Below are positions 34,283 through 42,292 of a stretch of DNA of 64,000 nt, in pieces. The notes beneath the pieces were generated by a model. That model was not told the DNA's origin and did not search any database. It saw only the letters and a list, made by a program, of their open reading frames with translations. This stretch comes from Rhizobacter sp964253025 (lineage in GTDB: Bacteria > Pseudomonadota > Gammaproteobacteria > Burkholderiales > Burkholderiaceae_C), in NCBI RefSeq assembly GCF_964253025.1, contig NZ_CAXUQC020000001.1, forward strand, positions 682,001 through 746,000. Direction: 5' to 3'. Each line of letters begins with the position of its first letter. The stretch's first letter is position 1. Made by a program: the position numbers and the translations under genes.

Positions 34283-36097
34283 TCAAACAAGCTTTCTGCC
34301 GAAGGCGCCATCGCCACTGATGGTCAGTACCAAGCGCTCAGTGGCCCGTGTCGCGGCTACGTAGAACAAGCGCGCTTCCTCCTTCTCGTCCTCACCCGCT
34401 ACAGGCATTGCGCCCACGCCCGGGATTGCCACGACGGGAAATTCCAGCCCTTTGCTCACCTTCATGGTCATGACTCTGATGGCGTCGTGGGTCGGCCTGA
34501 AATCCCCTGACCGCTTTCGCACTTGGTGAGGGAGCCTTCGATGCGAAAGCGCTCTCGCACAGGACTCCATCACGGTGTAGTCGCGGCACAGGATGGCCAT
34601 TTCTCCCCATGCGCGGCCGCCGCTGTGGTGCTCTTCTGCCAGCAGATCAGCGATCCGCTCAACCTCCTCACGAAGACTGGGCAACCTCATGATCAATGGT
34701 GATGCGCCTTCACGTCCGCAGCTGATAGGCCTGACGATCGGAATTCCGTCGTCGTCCTTGTCCTCGGGCGACAGCAGGTCGGCAGCAATCAGGCTGGCTG
34801 TCTGCAGTATCTGCCGCGTGTTGCGATAGTTGATCTTGAGGATCGTCGTTCGGCCTTGCGCCTGGATGCCGACGCTCTTGAAGCTGAACTGTCTGGTGCG
34901 CGTGCGCTCATAGATGCTCTGCGCGTCGTCGTAGAGCAGGAGCAGGCTGTTGGTGGACGGATCAACCATCTGTGTCACCAGCTTCAGCCACTCAGGCCTG
35001 AAGTCATGGCCTTCGTCGATCAGGATGGCTTGGTACTGTCCGGATGGAATCTGCTTGCGTTCGACCGCGCGGATGACGTTGTCCACCATCTGGTCGAACA
35101 TCGCCTTGCCTTGAGCCGGCAATGGTTGCCCGAAGGCCTTCAACTGATGCCAGCACCATTTGTGAAAGTTCCTGGCGTGCACTCGATCCGCAATGCCCTT
35201 GGCGGTGAACGCAGCGTCGAGCTTGACTGCAAGCGGCTCGTTGAAGCACAGCACGAGGATTGGCTTGGTTGTGGTTGTCTGAGCCTTGGCAAGATATTCC
35301 GCTCTGTAACCCAGGATCATGGTCTTGCCTGACCCCGCCACGCCGTGGATGACTCGATGGCCGTCGCCCAAGCTGCGTGCAAGCTGTTCTTGCTGCAGGT
35401 CCATCACCTGCATGACGTCAGGAAGCTCCGCTTCTGCATCCCCGTCATCAAACAGCGTGCGCTGGTCGCCGGTGACTCGAACCTCCGGGAACATGATCCA
35501 GCGAACCCGGTCCAACTGCGGCAGGGACATTGCTCCGCCGAAAGCGTGAGGGAACATGTTCCACAATCGTTGCTGAAAGGTCTCCTCGTCGACCGACTCC
35601 AGCATTTCGTCGGAGCAGATCACCAAATGCGGTTCGATGACCTGGTCGAGCCCGGCCGTCTTGAACTGCTTGCGTGTGATGCGGGTCAGCACAACCCCAT
35701 GGCCCCACGGAAACGCCAGCTTGCCGGAGTGATGGCCTGCGGAATGGACGAGTTGCTTGTCACGCTCCAGCGCATTGACCACCTGGATGGCGCAGTGACG
35801 CGCTTGCGCCAGGGGGTTGATTACGACCTTGCGATTGCCATCAGGAATGATGTCCCAGTACTGGCGGGTTACGTGCTGGATGCTGTCCACTCGCCAATCC
35901 TTGGTCTCCAGAATCAGGAGTCCACGACGCGGATGGAGAATGATGAAGTCCGGGTGGGATTGCTTGGGACCGACGGGAACGTCGTACCACATCAAGTAGT
36001 CGTCATCCAGCTTCTGCTCTAGCCGTTCGGCCAGACGCTTTTCCCCAGACGTCATGCGCGAGATGCAGCTGCCAAGTGCAGGAATCAATACCGCCAC
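34283..36097 (-). CDS. NERD-domain nuclease fused to UvrD-like SF1 helicase
   Basis: A 604-residue protein. The N-terminal NERD (nuclease-related) domain has GEKRLAERLEQKL, HPDFIIL (Asp50) and LLILETKDW (Glu64, Lys66), the PD-(D/E)XK-like core. A superfamily-1 helicase follows, with Walker A HGVAGSGKT (residues 251-259), LIDEGHDF (motif II), INYRNTRQI, and the C-terminal KVSKGLEFPVVAIPG and FYVAATRATERLVL. All helicase motifs look intact. The start is a GTG at 36097 with a GGGGG-containing leader. Proteins of this build occur in genomic islands and are suspected DNA-repair or anti-phage factors; no partner gene is obvious. It closes the accessory island. Confidence 0.9.
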   Translation of the reverse strand: MAVLIPALGSCISRMTSGEKRLAERLEQKLDDDYLMWYDVPVGPKQSHPDFIILHPRRGLLILETKDWRVDSIQHVTRQYWDIIPDGNRKVVINPLAQARHCAIQVVNALERDKQLVHSAGHHSGKLAFPWGHGVVLTRITRKQFKTAGLDQVIEPHLVICSDEMLESVDEETFQQRLWNMFPHAFGGAMSLPQLDRVRWIMFPEVRVTGDQRTLFDDGDAEAELPDVMQVMDLQQEQLARSLGDGHRVIHGVAGSGKTMILGYRAEYLAKAQTTTTKPILVLCFNEPLAVKLDAAFTAKGIADRVHARNFHKWCWHQLKAFGQPLPAQGKAMFDQMVDNVIRAVERKQIPSGQYQAILIDEGHDFRPEWLKLVTQMVDPSTNSLLLLYDDAQSIYERTRTRQFSFKSVGIQAQGRTTILKINYRNTRQILQTASLIAADLLSPEDKDDDGIPIVRPISCGREGASPLIMRLPSLREEVERIADLLAEEHHSGGRAWGEMAILCRDYTVMESCARALSHRRLPHQVRKRSGDFRPTHDAIRVMTMKVSKGLEFPVVAIPGVGAMPVAGEDEKEEARLFYVAATRATERLVLTISGDGAFGRKLV

Positions 36098-36448
36098 TTA
36101 CTAACCCCCGGCATGTGATGGCGTTGGAAACCCCTTTTGGGGTAAGACTCGGAGAAGTCTAAAGCGCCCAGCTTGTTCTGTGCAGGAAATGGCGGGGGAT
36201 GTCCCGTAGAGTGGTGCAAGTGAGCGACCTGGACGGGGCGGGATTCACCGGTTTAGCATGCCACTGCGGGCAGCCGAGTCGGCAGGGGATCCGTGAGGGC
36301 TGGCGGGCCTCCGACGTCATGTACCTCCAGCTGAGCGAGCGCTCGTCTCCTGTTCAAGCATGGTGGCCTCGAAAAGCATGGTGATGAACGCGTCGCTGCT
36401 CGGACAGACAGGGCCACCGATCTGTCCCTCCGCCCCATGCCGCCCGAC
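36098..36448. other. Intergenic region between NERD helicase and pectate lyase genes
   Basis: No convincing gene. A small palindrome ACCCC-TTTT-GGGGT (36130-36143) lies just upstream of the helicase start. An imperfect stem-loop with arms GGACAGA (36402-36408) and TCTGTCC (36421-36427) lies just beyond the pectate lyase stop and may help end that transcript, but it lacks a U-run. Confidence 0.45.
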
Positions 36449-38266
36449 TCAACGACGACCGGCGCCGGCCTTGGCCAGAACTTCCTTCCTGGCCTCTTCC
36501 GGCGTTTGCGCAGTGTACGCATAGCTCGCGGCCGGCACCCAGTAGTTCGCGTCCAGCACGTTCACCGGCGCGGTGCTGCCGGTGCCTTTGAGCTGGGCCG
36601 CGGCCAGCAGAGCGCCGGGCGCGAGGGCGACGTCGTTCAGCACGGTGCCCGTCTCGAAGAAGTACGTCGCGCAGTCCGCGGTCGAGTAGCCGGCGGCGGT
36701 GCACTTCGTCTGGTTGGACACGGTGGAGGCGATGCTGTCGCCGAAGGTCAGCTGGGCCGGCGTCTTGGTGCTGCCGTTGAGCGCGAGCTCCAGCACGTTG
36801 TTCTCGACGTACAGCTTGGCCGCCGTGCCGATCTGCCACGCCACCGACCAGGCGTAGTCGGGCGCCGGTGCTGTGCTGCCGCCCGACGGCTTGAGCTGCC
36901 CGGTGGAGAGGTTGTTGTACACGTGCACCTTGCCGAACCGCACCCGGGGCTGGCGTTGCACCGTGTTCTCGTAGCGGTTGTGATGCAGCGTGACGGCCAG
37001 CTTGTCCGGGCCCGAGGTCAGCACCTGCGTGCCATCGCTGTAGCGGCCGGTGAGGTCCGTGCCGCCCAGCAGGTGCGTCTTGTCGTGGTTGCGGAAGTGG
37101 TTGTACGAGAGGGTCACGTGGCTGCCGAACAGGGTCACGTCGACCAGGCCATCGTGGTGCTGCACCTTCTGCTCCGGCACGTTGAAGGGCGCAGCCCAGC
37201 CGGGCACCGGCGGGTCGAGCTTGTCGGGGCGGTCACCATCGTCGAAGGTGTTGCCGTCGATCCAGACGTTGGTGGCGTTGAAGACGGAGATCAGGTCGTA
37301 CTCCGAATTCCAGCGGCCGCCCTTGCGGCTCGGGCACTGGTGCGGGCCCTGGTCGGTCGCTGCGTCGAAGGCTCGGTTGCACAGGCCGACGCCGAAGTCG
37401 GCGGCCGCGATGCTGAACGAGTCCTTGGGGTCCCATCCCGGGAACGAGTCGTACGAGTCGGAGAAGTGGATGTTGCGAACGACGATGTTCTGGGCACGGA
37501 CCACGTCGCTCACGAGGATGTTGCCTGCGGCGTCGGTGTCGGTGCCGACGGTCACGTCGCCCAGCCGCAGGTTGCCGCCGGTGATCTGCGCATCGGTGCC
37601 GAGGCCGATGAGCGAGGTGTTGGACCCGACACGCAGGGCGATGCGGCGTGCCTGCTTCGACGCGAAGCACGCACGCTGACCTTCCAGCGTAAGGGTGCCG
37701 TCGGCGGCCTTCAGGGGCAGGGCGGGCGGTCGGCCATCGCTCTCCAGCGACTGGCGCACCCACAGGTTCGGATCGTAGGCGGCCTTGTAGGCGGCATAGA
37801 AGCTTGCGTACGACGTGAAGCTGGTGACCGTCGGCCCGCATTGCTGCATGTAGGCCTCGGGCGCCAGCGGCGCGTTGGCGTCGTCCACGTTGAGGTCGAT
37901 GCGGCCCTTCACGTAGATGAGCTTCTTCTCGGCCACCGGCAAGGCGCCCAGCGTGTCGTCCACGGCTCGGCCGTAGAGCGCCTGCACGAGCTGGGCGCGG
38001 TTCTCCACCACGTGGATGCGCGCGGCCGCTGCGCCTTCCCCGCCGGTCACGGCGAAGGCACCGCCTTCCGGCGCGACGGCTGCCCAACCGTCGGCACCCA
38101 GGGACGACAGCGTGCCGGGCGGAACGGTGACCGGAGGGGCTGGCGGTGGGGCGGGCGTGGCCGTGTCGTCGTCGCCGCCGCAGGCGGCCAGGGCCGCTGC
38201 AAGGGTGATGAGCACAGCGGCGGATCGCAGGGCGCGGTGGCCGCCAATGACGAAGTTGCGGTTCAT
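36449..38266 (-). CDS. Pectate lyase, polysaccharide lyase family 1, lipoprotein
   Basis: A 605-residue secreted beta-helix enzyme. The N-terminus has a lipobox (LAAALAAC) and a Thr/Pro-rich linker. The PL1 core shows VVRNIHFSDSYDSFPGW, NVWIDGNTFDDG, VTLSYNHFRNHDKTHLLG and the catalytic-Arg region RQPRVRFGKVHVYNN. PL1 lyases cut de-esterified pectin by Ca-dependent beta-elimination. The ATG at 38266 begins the signal; longer starts are not credible. It is long for PL1, with an extended N-terminal region before the core. It lies 125 bp downstream of the pectin methylesterase gene, likely in the same operon. Confidence 0.92.
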   Translation of the reverse strand: MNRNFVIGGHRALRSAAVLITLAAALAACGGDDDTATPAPPPAPPVTVPPGTLSSLGADGWAAVAPEGGAFAVTGGEGAAAARIHVVENRAQLVQALYGRAVDDTLGALPVAEKKLIYVKGRIDLNVDDANAPLAPEAYMQQCGPTVTSFTSYASFYAAYKAAYDPNLWVRQSLESDGRPPALPLKAADGTLTLEGQRACFASKQARRIALRVGSNTSLIGLGTDAQITGGNLRLGDVTVGTDTDAAGNILVSDVVRAQNIVVRNIHFSDSYDSFPGWDPKDSFSIAAADFGVGLCNRAFDAATDQGPHQCPSRKGGRWNSEYDLISVFNATNVWIDGNTFDDGDRPDKLDPPVPGWAAPFNVPEQKVQHHDGLVDVTLFGSHVTLSYNHFRNHDKTHLLGGTDLTGRYSDGTQVLTSGPDKLAVTLHHNRYENTVQRQPRVRFGKVHVYNNLSTGQLKPSGGSTAPAPDYAWSVAWQIGTAAKLYVENNVLELALNGSTKTPAQLTFGDSIASTVSNQTKCTAAGYSTADCATYFFETGTVLNDVALAPGALLAAAQLKGTGSTAPVNVLDANYWVPAASYAYTAQTPEEARKEVLAKAGAGRR

Positions 38267-38391
38267 GAGGGATGCCTGTGTGAGACTGTGGCGCCGTGCG
38301 CCGACGGTTGAACGAACGCGAGCGAAGGGACCCGGCACCCGCGGAGCCGGGGGGTTCATCGCGCGTGCATCAGCGGCACGCGTGGGTGGGG

Positions 38392-39636
38392 TCAAGGCGC
38401 GAGCGCCGTGTTCTGGAATTCGGCGAAGCGGTTGCCCTCGCGGCTCCAGGCACGGCCCGACGTCGAGGTCGTCCACGGCGCCTCGGGCTGAATGTGGGCG
38501 CCGAGCGCGCTGTTCCGCACGAGCAATTGCCCGTTGGGCGAGGTGCCTGCCACATACGGATTCGTCGTGGCGTTCACGCCTTCATCCCAGGCGCGCCCGA
38601 GGTGAATGGTGCCGGGCACGGTGCCGGCTTCGGCGGTGAATCGGCTCTGCACGAACAGGTGCCCGTAGCGATTCAGCGGCGAGGTGCTCGGGGCGAGCAT
38701 GGCCGTGGACGCGCCCACCGGAAGCCGGCGGTTGAGGTAGTGCACCTCGCACTGTTCGAACACGGCGGTGCCGCGGCCGAAGATAAAATCGACGTCACCC
38801 TGGATGTGCGAGCGCACGAAGTAGGCGCGCGAGACGGTGCCCGTGTTGGCCGTCTTCACATAGAGGGAGTCCTGGTGGCCCACCACGCGCACGTTGTCGA
38901 ACACGAGTCGATCGCCCTGCGTCATCAGGGCCACGGCCTGCGCGCCGCTGCGGCCCGACGCACCGGCCGGGTAGCCTTCGCCATGCACTACGTCGCGCAT
39001 GGCGTCGTTGGCGAAGGTGATGTTCTTCGCGTGGAAGTCGTCGCTGTAGATCGCGACGGACGCGCTGCCGCTGGTGCCGTACGTCGCGGCGGCCGCATTG
39101 GGGTTGCAGGGATTGGCCGGGGTGCCGGCCACCTTGGCTTCACCGTTGTAGTGGCCCGCCACGATGGTGACCTCGGCCGCATCCGCCCCCAGGCCATACA
39201 GCGTGATCGGGGCCTTGCCGTTGGCACAGACCACTTCGCGGTACGTGCCCGGCTTCATGAGGATCGGGTGACGCGCGACGCCGGGCCCTGCTGCCGGCAC
39301 GGCATCGATGGCTGCCTGCAAGGTCGTGTGGGTGCCACTCCCGTCGGCGGCCACCACGAAGGCAGGCGTCAGCGCCGCCACGTCTCCCACCGCAGGCGGC
39401 GTCCACCCATCCACGGTGAGCGACGAGCCGTCCGCTCCCAAGGTGCCCGCCTGCGCCAGGTACCGCGCCGCCGTGAAGTCCGCCGCCACCGCCGGATCCA
39501 GCAGCGGCCGGCTCGCGGTGCCTAGATCCGGCGTCGCCGGCGGGGGCGTCACCTCGTCCGATCCGCCGCCACACGCGCCGAGTGACAAGAGTGCCGAGAA
39601 CGCCAGAGCCAGCGCCGGACGGGGTCGCAAGTGCAT
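38392..39636 (-). CDS. Pectin methylesterase, carbohydrate esterase family 8, lipoprotein
   Basis: A 414-residue secreted enzyme removing methyl esters from pectin, which makes the substrate for pectate lyase. It has a lipoprotein signal (LLSLGAC). The CE8 signatures are VVGHQDSLYVK, DVDFIFGRGTAVFE (catalytic Asp) and the late LGRAWDEG (Arg/Trp), plus a GTYREVV segment near the N-terminal part of the helix. The ATG at 39636 has AGGAG eight bases upstream. It is the first gene of the CE8-PL1 operon, with two candidate operators upstream. Confidence 0.94.
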   Translation of the reverse strand: MHLRPRPALALAFSALLSLGACGGGSDEVTPPPATPDLGTASRPLLDPAVAADFTAARYLAQAGTLGADGSSLTVDGWTPPAVGDVAALTPAFVVAADGSGTHTTLQAAIDAVPAAGPGVARHPILMKPGTYREVVCANGKAPITLYGLGADAAEVTIVAGHYNGEAKVAGTPANPCNPNAAAATYGTSGSASVAIYSDDFHAKNITFANDAMRDVVHGEGYPAGASGRSGAQAVALMTQGDRLVFDNVRVVGHQDSLYVKTANTGTVSRAYFVRSHIQGDVDFIFGRGTAVFEQCEVHYLNRRLPVGASTAMLAPSTSPLNRYGHLFVQSRFTAEAGTVPGTIHLGRAWDEGVNATTNPYVAGTSPNGQLLVRNSALGAHIQPEAPWTTSTSGRAWSREGNRFAEFQNTALAP

Positions 39637-39682
39637 CGAAGTCTCCTGAGTGGGTGTCACCGTTCGCTCAAGCGCCGGCGAG

Positions 39683-39693
39683 ATGTACGACAT
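39683..39693. promoter_or_regulatory. Candidate operator 1 upstream of the pectin operon
   Basis: ATGTACGACAT lies in the dyad GATGT-ACG-ACATC, about 47 bp before the pectin methylesterase start. Its GT-N3-AC core is the type bound by FadR-subfamily GntR regulators, many of which sense uronates. The 12-mer AGATGTACGACA is repeated exactly 120 bp further upstream. Confidence 0.5.
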
Positions 39694-39802
39694 CGTAGGT
39701 CTGGCCCCTGCCTGCCTTGAATGCGTGAATACCCGTGTCCATTGGGCGGCGGGCGCGATAGCGGTGCTGCTTGACCGCGTCGGAAGGGATGCGCGCGGCA
39801 AG

Positions 39803-39813
39803 ATGTACGACAA
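39803..39813. promoter_or_regulatory. Candidate operator 2 upstream of the pectin operon
   Basis: ATGTACGACAA is the second copy of the AGATGTACGACA element, 120 bp from the first and in the same orientation. The spacing is compatible with looping between two bound regulators. The whole 344-bp divergent gap (39637-39980) holds these two sites and the antitoxin promoter, with no convincing gene of its own. Confidence 0.45.
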
Positions 39814-39967
39814 CAAGTGCTTTCCTGCGCCCTTCGTCGGCCGGCTGGCCATGCACGGTGTTCGGGCTGTCTGCGCGCCTCGACGTGAACCTCGGTCGCA
39901 CCGGCCCTTGCCCGTCGTTGGCCCAGCGCGTCACGGGGATCGGTGTGCCGCGAAGGTTCCGTTCGCA

Positions 39968-39973
39968 TATAAT
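39968..39973 (+). promoter_or_regulatory. -10 element of the toxin-antitoxin operon
   Basis: A consensus TATAAT ends 7 bases before the ATG of the XRE antitoxin. Transcription would therefore begin at or within a few bases of the start codon, giving a leaderless or near-leaderless message. No good -35 was found. Confidence 0.5.
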
Positions 39974-39980
39974 GCGATAC

Positions 39981-40487
39981 ATGCCAGCGAAAGCCCCAGC
40001 ACTGAACCACGCGCTTCAACTTCAACTTGCCCTCTTGGGTGAGCGGATCCGTGCTGCGCGCCTCCGCCGTGGCCGTACGGCAGAGGCCGTGGCCAAGGAC
40101 GCCGGGATCACCAGAGTGACCCTCGCTCGCCTGGAGGCTGGAGACAGCGCCGTGAGCATGGGCAACCTCATGAAGGTCCTTGCCGTGTTGGGGCTGGACG
40201 GCGAGGCTGAAGCCATCGGCGCCGACGTGAAGCTCGCTGCCAAAGTGCCAGCAGGCGAGATACCGCTGCGCCGCGTGCCGCCGCGCATTCGCTTGAAGCA
40301 CTACCCGCAGTTGCGGGGCCTGGCGTGGCACATCCGGGACGACGAAGCCGAGTTGACGCCCGACGAGGCCTTCGAGCTGTACGAACGCAATTGGAGGCAT
40401 ATCGACAAGGAGGCGATCCTCCCTCGAGAGCACGCGCTCATCGAGCGCTTGAAGCAGAACGTCGGTCAAGGGGTGATGCTTGTTTGA
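39981..40487 (+). CDS. XRE-family HTH antitoxin of an AbiEii-type toxin-antitoxin pair
   Basis: A 168-residue protein with an N-terminal helix-turn-helix of the XRE type (LGERIRAARLRRGRTAEAVA, then AGITRVTLARLEAGDSAVSM) and a C-terminal part of unknown fold (LTPDEAFELYERNWRHID). This arrangement is common for antitoxins paired with AbiEii/AbiGii nucleotidyltransferase toxins. The ATG at 39981 sits right after a TATAAT. The gene overlaps the toxin start by 8 bases, so the two are translationally coupled. Autoregulation of the operon is expected but no operator was identified. Confidence 0.82.
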   Translation: MPAKAPALNHALQLQLALLGERIRAARLRRGRTAEAVAKDAGITRVTLARLEAGDSAVSMGNLMKVLAVLGLDGEAEAIGADVKLAAKVPAGEIPLRRVPPRIRLKHYPQLRGLAWHIRDDEAELTPDEAFELYERNWRHIDKEAILPREHALIERLKQNVGQGVMLV

Positions 40488-41220
40488 ACGTCCGCACCAC
40501 CAGCGAATCGCTCATGTGCTCGAGCGGCTCGACTGCGACGCCTTCCAGGAACACCGCTGCTACTTCGGCGGAGGCACCGCGATCGCGCTTGCCCATGGCG
40601 AATACCGCGAGTCCGTTGATGTCGACTTCATCTGCGACTCGGTGGACGGCTACAGGGCAATGCGCTCTGCAGTCGACGGCAGCTCGCTCCGGTGGGCACT
40701 CAAGGCTCCGCTCGAGCTGGCGCGAGAGCCGCGCGTCGACCAATACGGCATCCGCGCCGCCTTCAAGGTCGATGGCGTGGCGATCAAGCTCGAGATCGTC
40801 CACGAAGGCCGAATCCAGCTCGACCCGCCTGTCGAAGCGGACCGGATCTGCGGTGTGTGGCGGTTGACCGACTCCGACCTGGTCGCCACCAAGCTCATGG
40901 CGAACGCGGACCGCTGGGCCGACAGCGCCGTGATGTCGCGCGACCTCATCGACCTCGCCATGATGACCCGCACGGGCACGCTCCCGCGGTCCGCCGTCGA
41001 CAAGGCGGAGCGCGCCTACGGCACCAGCATCGCCTCTGCGTTCATGAAGGCCAAGGCGCTCGTTCGAGACAATCCGACGCGTTTGAAGGCCTGCATGAAG
41101 GCCATGGGAATGACGGTCCCGGAACGAGCGTTGCGCTCGGCCGTGGATCGCCTGACGTTCGAGAAAGCCCCCGCTGCGACGGCCCGGCCGCGAACCCCGA
41201 GGCGTCCTCGCTCGGCATGA
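40480..41220 (+). CDS. Nucleotidyltransferase AbiEii/AbiGii-family toxin
   Basis: A 246-residue nucleotidyltransferase-fold protein. The GGGTAIALA motif (Gly30-Gly32) is followed by HGEYRESVDVDF, where Asp47 and Asp49 are the metal ligands; KLEIV further on gives the third acidic residue. AbiEii-type toxins modify tRNA or other targets and can abort phage infection. The start is probably the TTG at 40480, preceded by AAGGGG. The C-terminal tail is Arg/Pro-rich. All key residues seem intact. Confidence 0.85.
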   Translation: MFERPHHQRIAHVLERLDCDAFQEHRCYFGGGTAIALAHGEYRESVDVDFICDSVDGYRAMRSAVDGSSLRWALKAPLELAREPRVDQYGIRAAFKVDGVAIKLEIVHEGRIQLDPPVEADRICGVWRLTDSDLVATKLMANADRWADSAVMSRDLIDLAMMTRTGTLPRSAVDKAERAYGTSIASAFMKAKALVRDNPTRLKACMKAMGMTVPERALRSAVDRLTFEKAPAATARPRTPRRPRSA

Positions 41221-41396
41221 TGGTGATGGCAGCGCAGGGCAGCGATGCTCGCCCTCGCCGCGTTCACCAACCTGCCGCTGGAGCCCGTCGCCCGCACCCC
41301 GCCCAGCGCGACATTCGCGACGCGCTTGTTACTCACACCCGCGAGGCCGTCTGCCTAGAGTGACCTTCTCACTCAACGAAACCCATGGAGATGGCG

Positions 41397-41855
41397 ATGG
41401 TGGATATTGTTCACAGGGTCGGAATCAAGGCGCCGGTCTCGGCGGTCTACGCTGCGTTGGCGACGATCGACGGGCTCGCGGGATGGTGGACGCGCGAAAC
41501 AACGGGCCGCTCGCAGGCTGGCGGGCGCATCACGTTTCGCTTTCGCGATCCTGCCGGCCGCGAGGTCGGTGTGTTCGTGATGGAGGTGTTGTCGCTGACG
41601 CCGGAGCGAGCGGTTCGCTGGCAGGTGCAGGAGGGGCCGCCGGAGTGGGTGGGCACCGAGATCGAGTTCCTGCTCACCAGTGAAGGCGAGCACAGCATCG
41701 TGCGGTTCGGACACCGCGGCTGGCGGGAGGAAGTGGAGTTCACGGCCCACTGCAGCATGAAGTGGGCGACCTTCCTGCTGAGCCTGCGTCAGCTCGTCGA
41801 GACGGGCCGGGGGCAACCGGCACCGGACGATCTGAAGATCGACAACTGGAACTGA
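41397..41855 (+). CDS. SRPBCC-family (AHSA1/START-like) protein
   Basis: A 152-residue helix-grip protein: VHRVGIKAPVSAVYAALATI at the start, GLAGWWT, a GGRITFRFRD strand, a Trp/Glu-rich sheet and a long C-terminal helix (MKWATFLLSLRQLVETG). SRPBCC proteins bind hydrophobic ligands; AHSA1-like members have mostly unknown roles. Three in-frame ATGs lie at 41385, 41391 and 41397; I chose the last because GGAG lies six bases before it. It stands alone. Confidence 0.82.
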   Translation: MVDIVHRVGIKAPVSAVYAALATIDGLAGWWTRETTGRSQAGGRITFRFRDPAGREVGVFVMEVLSLTPERAVRWQVQEGPPEWVGTEIEFLLTSEGEHSIVRFGHRGWREEVEFTAHCSMKWATFLLSLRQLVETGRGQPAPDDLKIDNWN

Positions 41856-41954
41856 CGGGCGGGCGTGCGCACGGCAGGTTGCGCCCGAGGGCACCGAGGG
41901 CTGACTCAGCCAGTCAGCCTCGGCGGGGCCGTGGGTGGGCCCCGACCCGTTCAG

Positions 41955-42119
41955 TCAGCAATTGCCTTTCTTCGCCTGGCCCGGCGGGCAGTGCTTGCCA
42001 CCGCCTTGGGGGGCCGGGCCGCGCGGGTCCACGACGACGGAACCGGACGGGGTGTAGACGGCGCAGGCCGACAAGGACAGGGCGGCGCTGGCGAGGAGGA
42101 GGGTGATGATGCGTGTCAT
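41955..42119 (-). CDS. Small lipoprotein
   Basis: A 54-residue lipoprotein. The signal MTRIITLLLASAALSLSAC ends at lipobox Cys19. The mature part is only 36 residues, Pro/Gly-rich, and ends with GKHCPPGQAKKGNC, a two-Cys motif I have seen in many small uncharacterised proteobacterial proteins. It is antisense to nothing obvious. Function unknown. Confidence 0.65.
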   Translation of the reverse strand: MTRIITLLLASAALSLSACAVYTPSGSVVVDPRGPAPQGGGKHCPPGQAKKGNC

Positions 42120-42292
42120 GGGTTGAGCCTACTGCAAGGAGAGGCGCCGCGCGGAGTGCGGCGCAGACGCAAGGGTGCCAGATCGGGAGGCCCGGCGCTG
42201 GCCCTCCGGTGCATGCGTGCGAAACAGCCGTCACAAGTTGGCAGCCCGCGCAATTACGGCGCAGGCGAGGGTTCAGCGGGGATCGCCCGCCC

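Noticed and set aside
36199..36384. A 61-codon plus-strand frame in the gap before the pectate lyase gene
   Set aside because: No ribosome site, no family resemblance and ordinary background composition.
36437..38311. A 624-codon plus-strand open frame opposite the PL1 pectate lyase gene
   Set aside because: Val/Gly/Arg-rich shadow; the minus-strand gene has a lipobox and all PL1 motifs.
39668..39982. A 104-codon minus-strand frame between the pectin methylesterase and antitoxin genes
   Set aside because: It overlaps the antitoxin promoter and the two operator-like repeats, has no domain sense, and its repeated VVHLA comes from the repeated DNA element.
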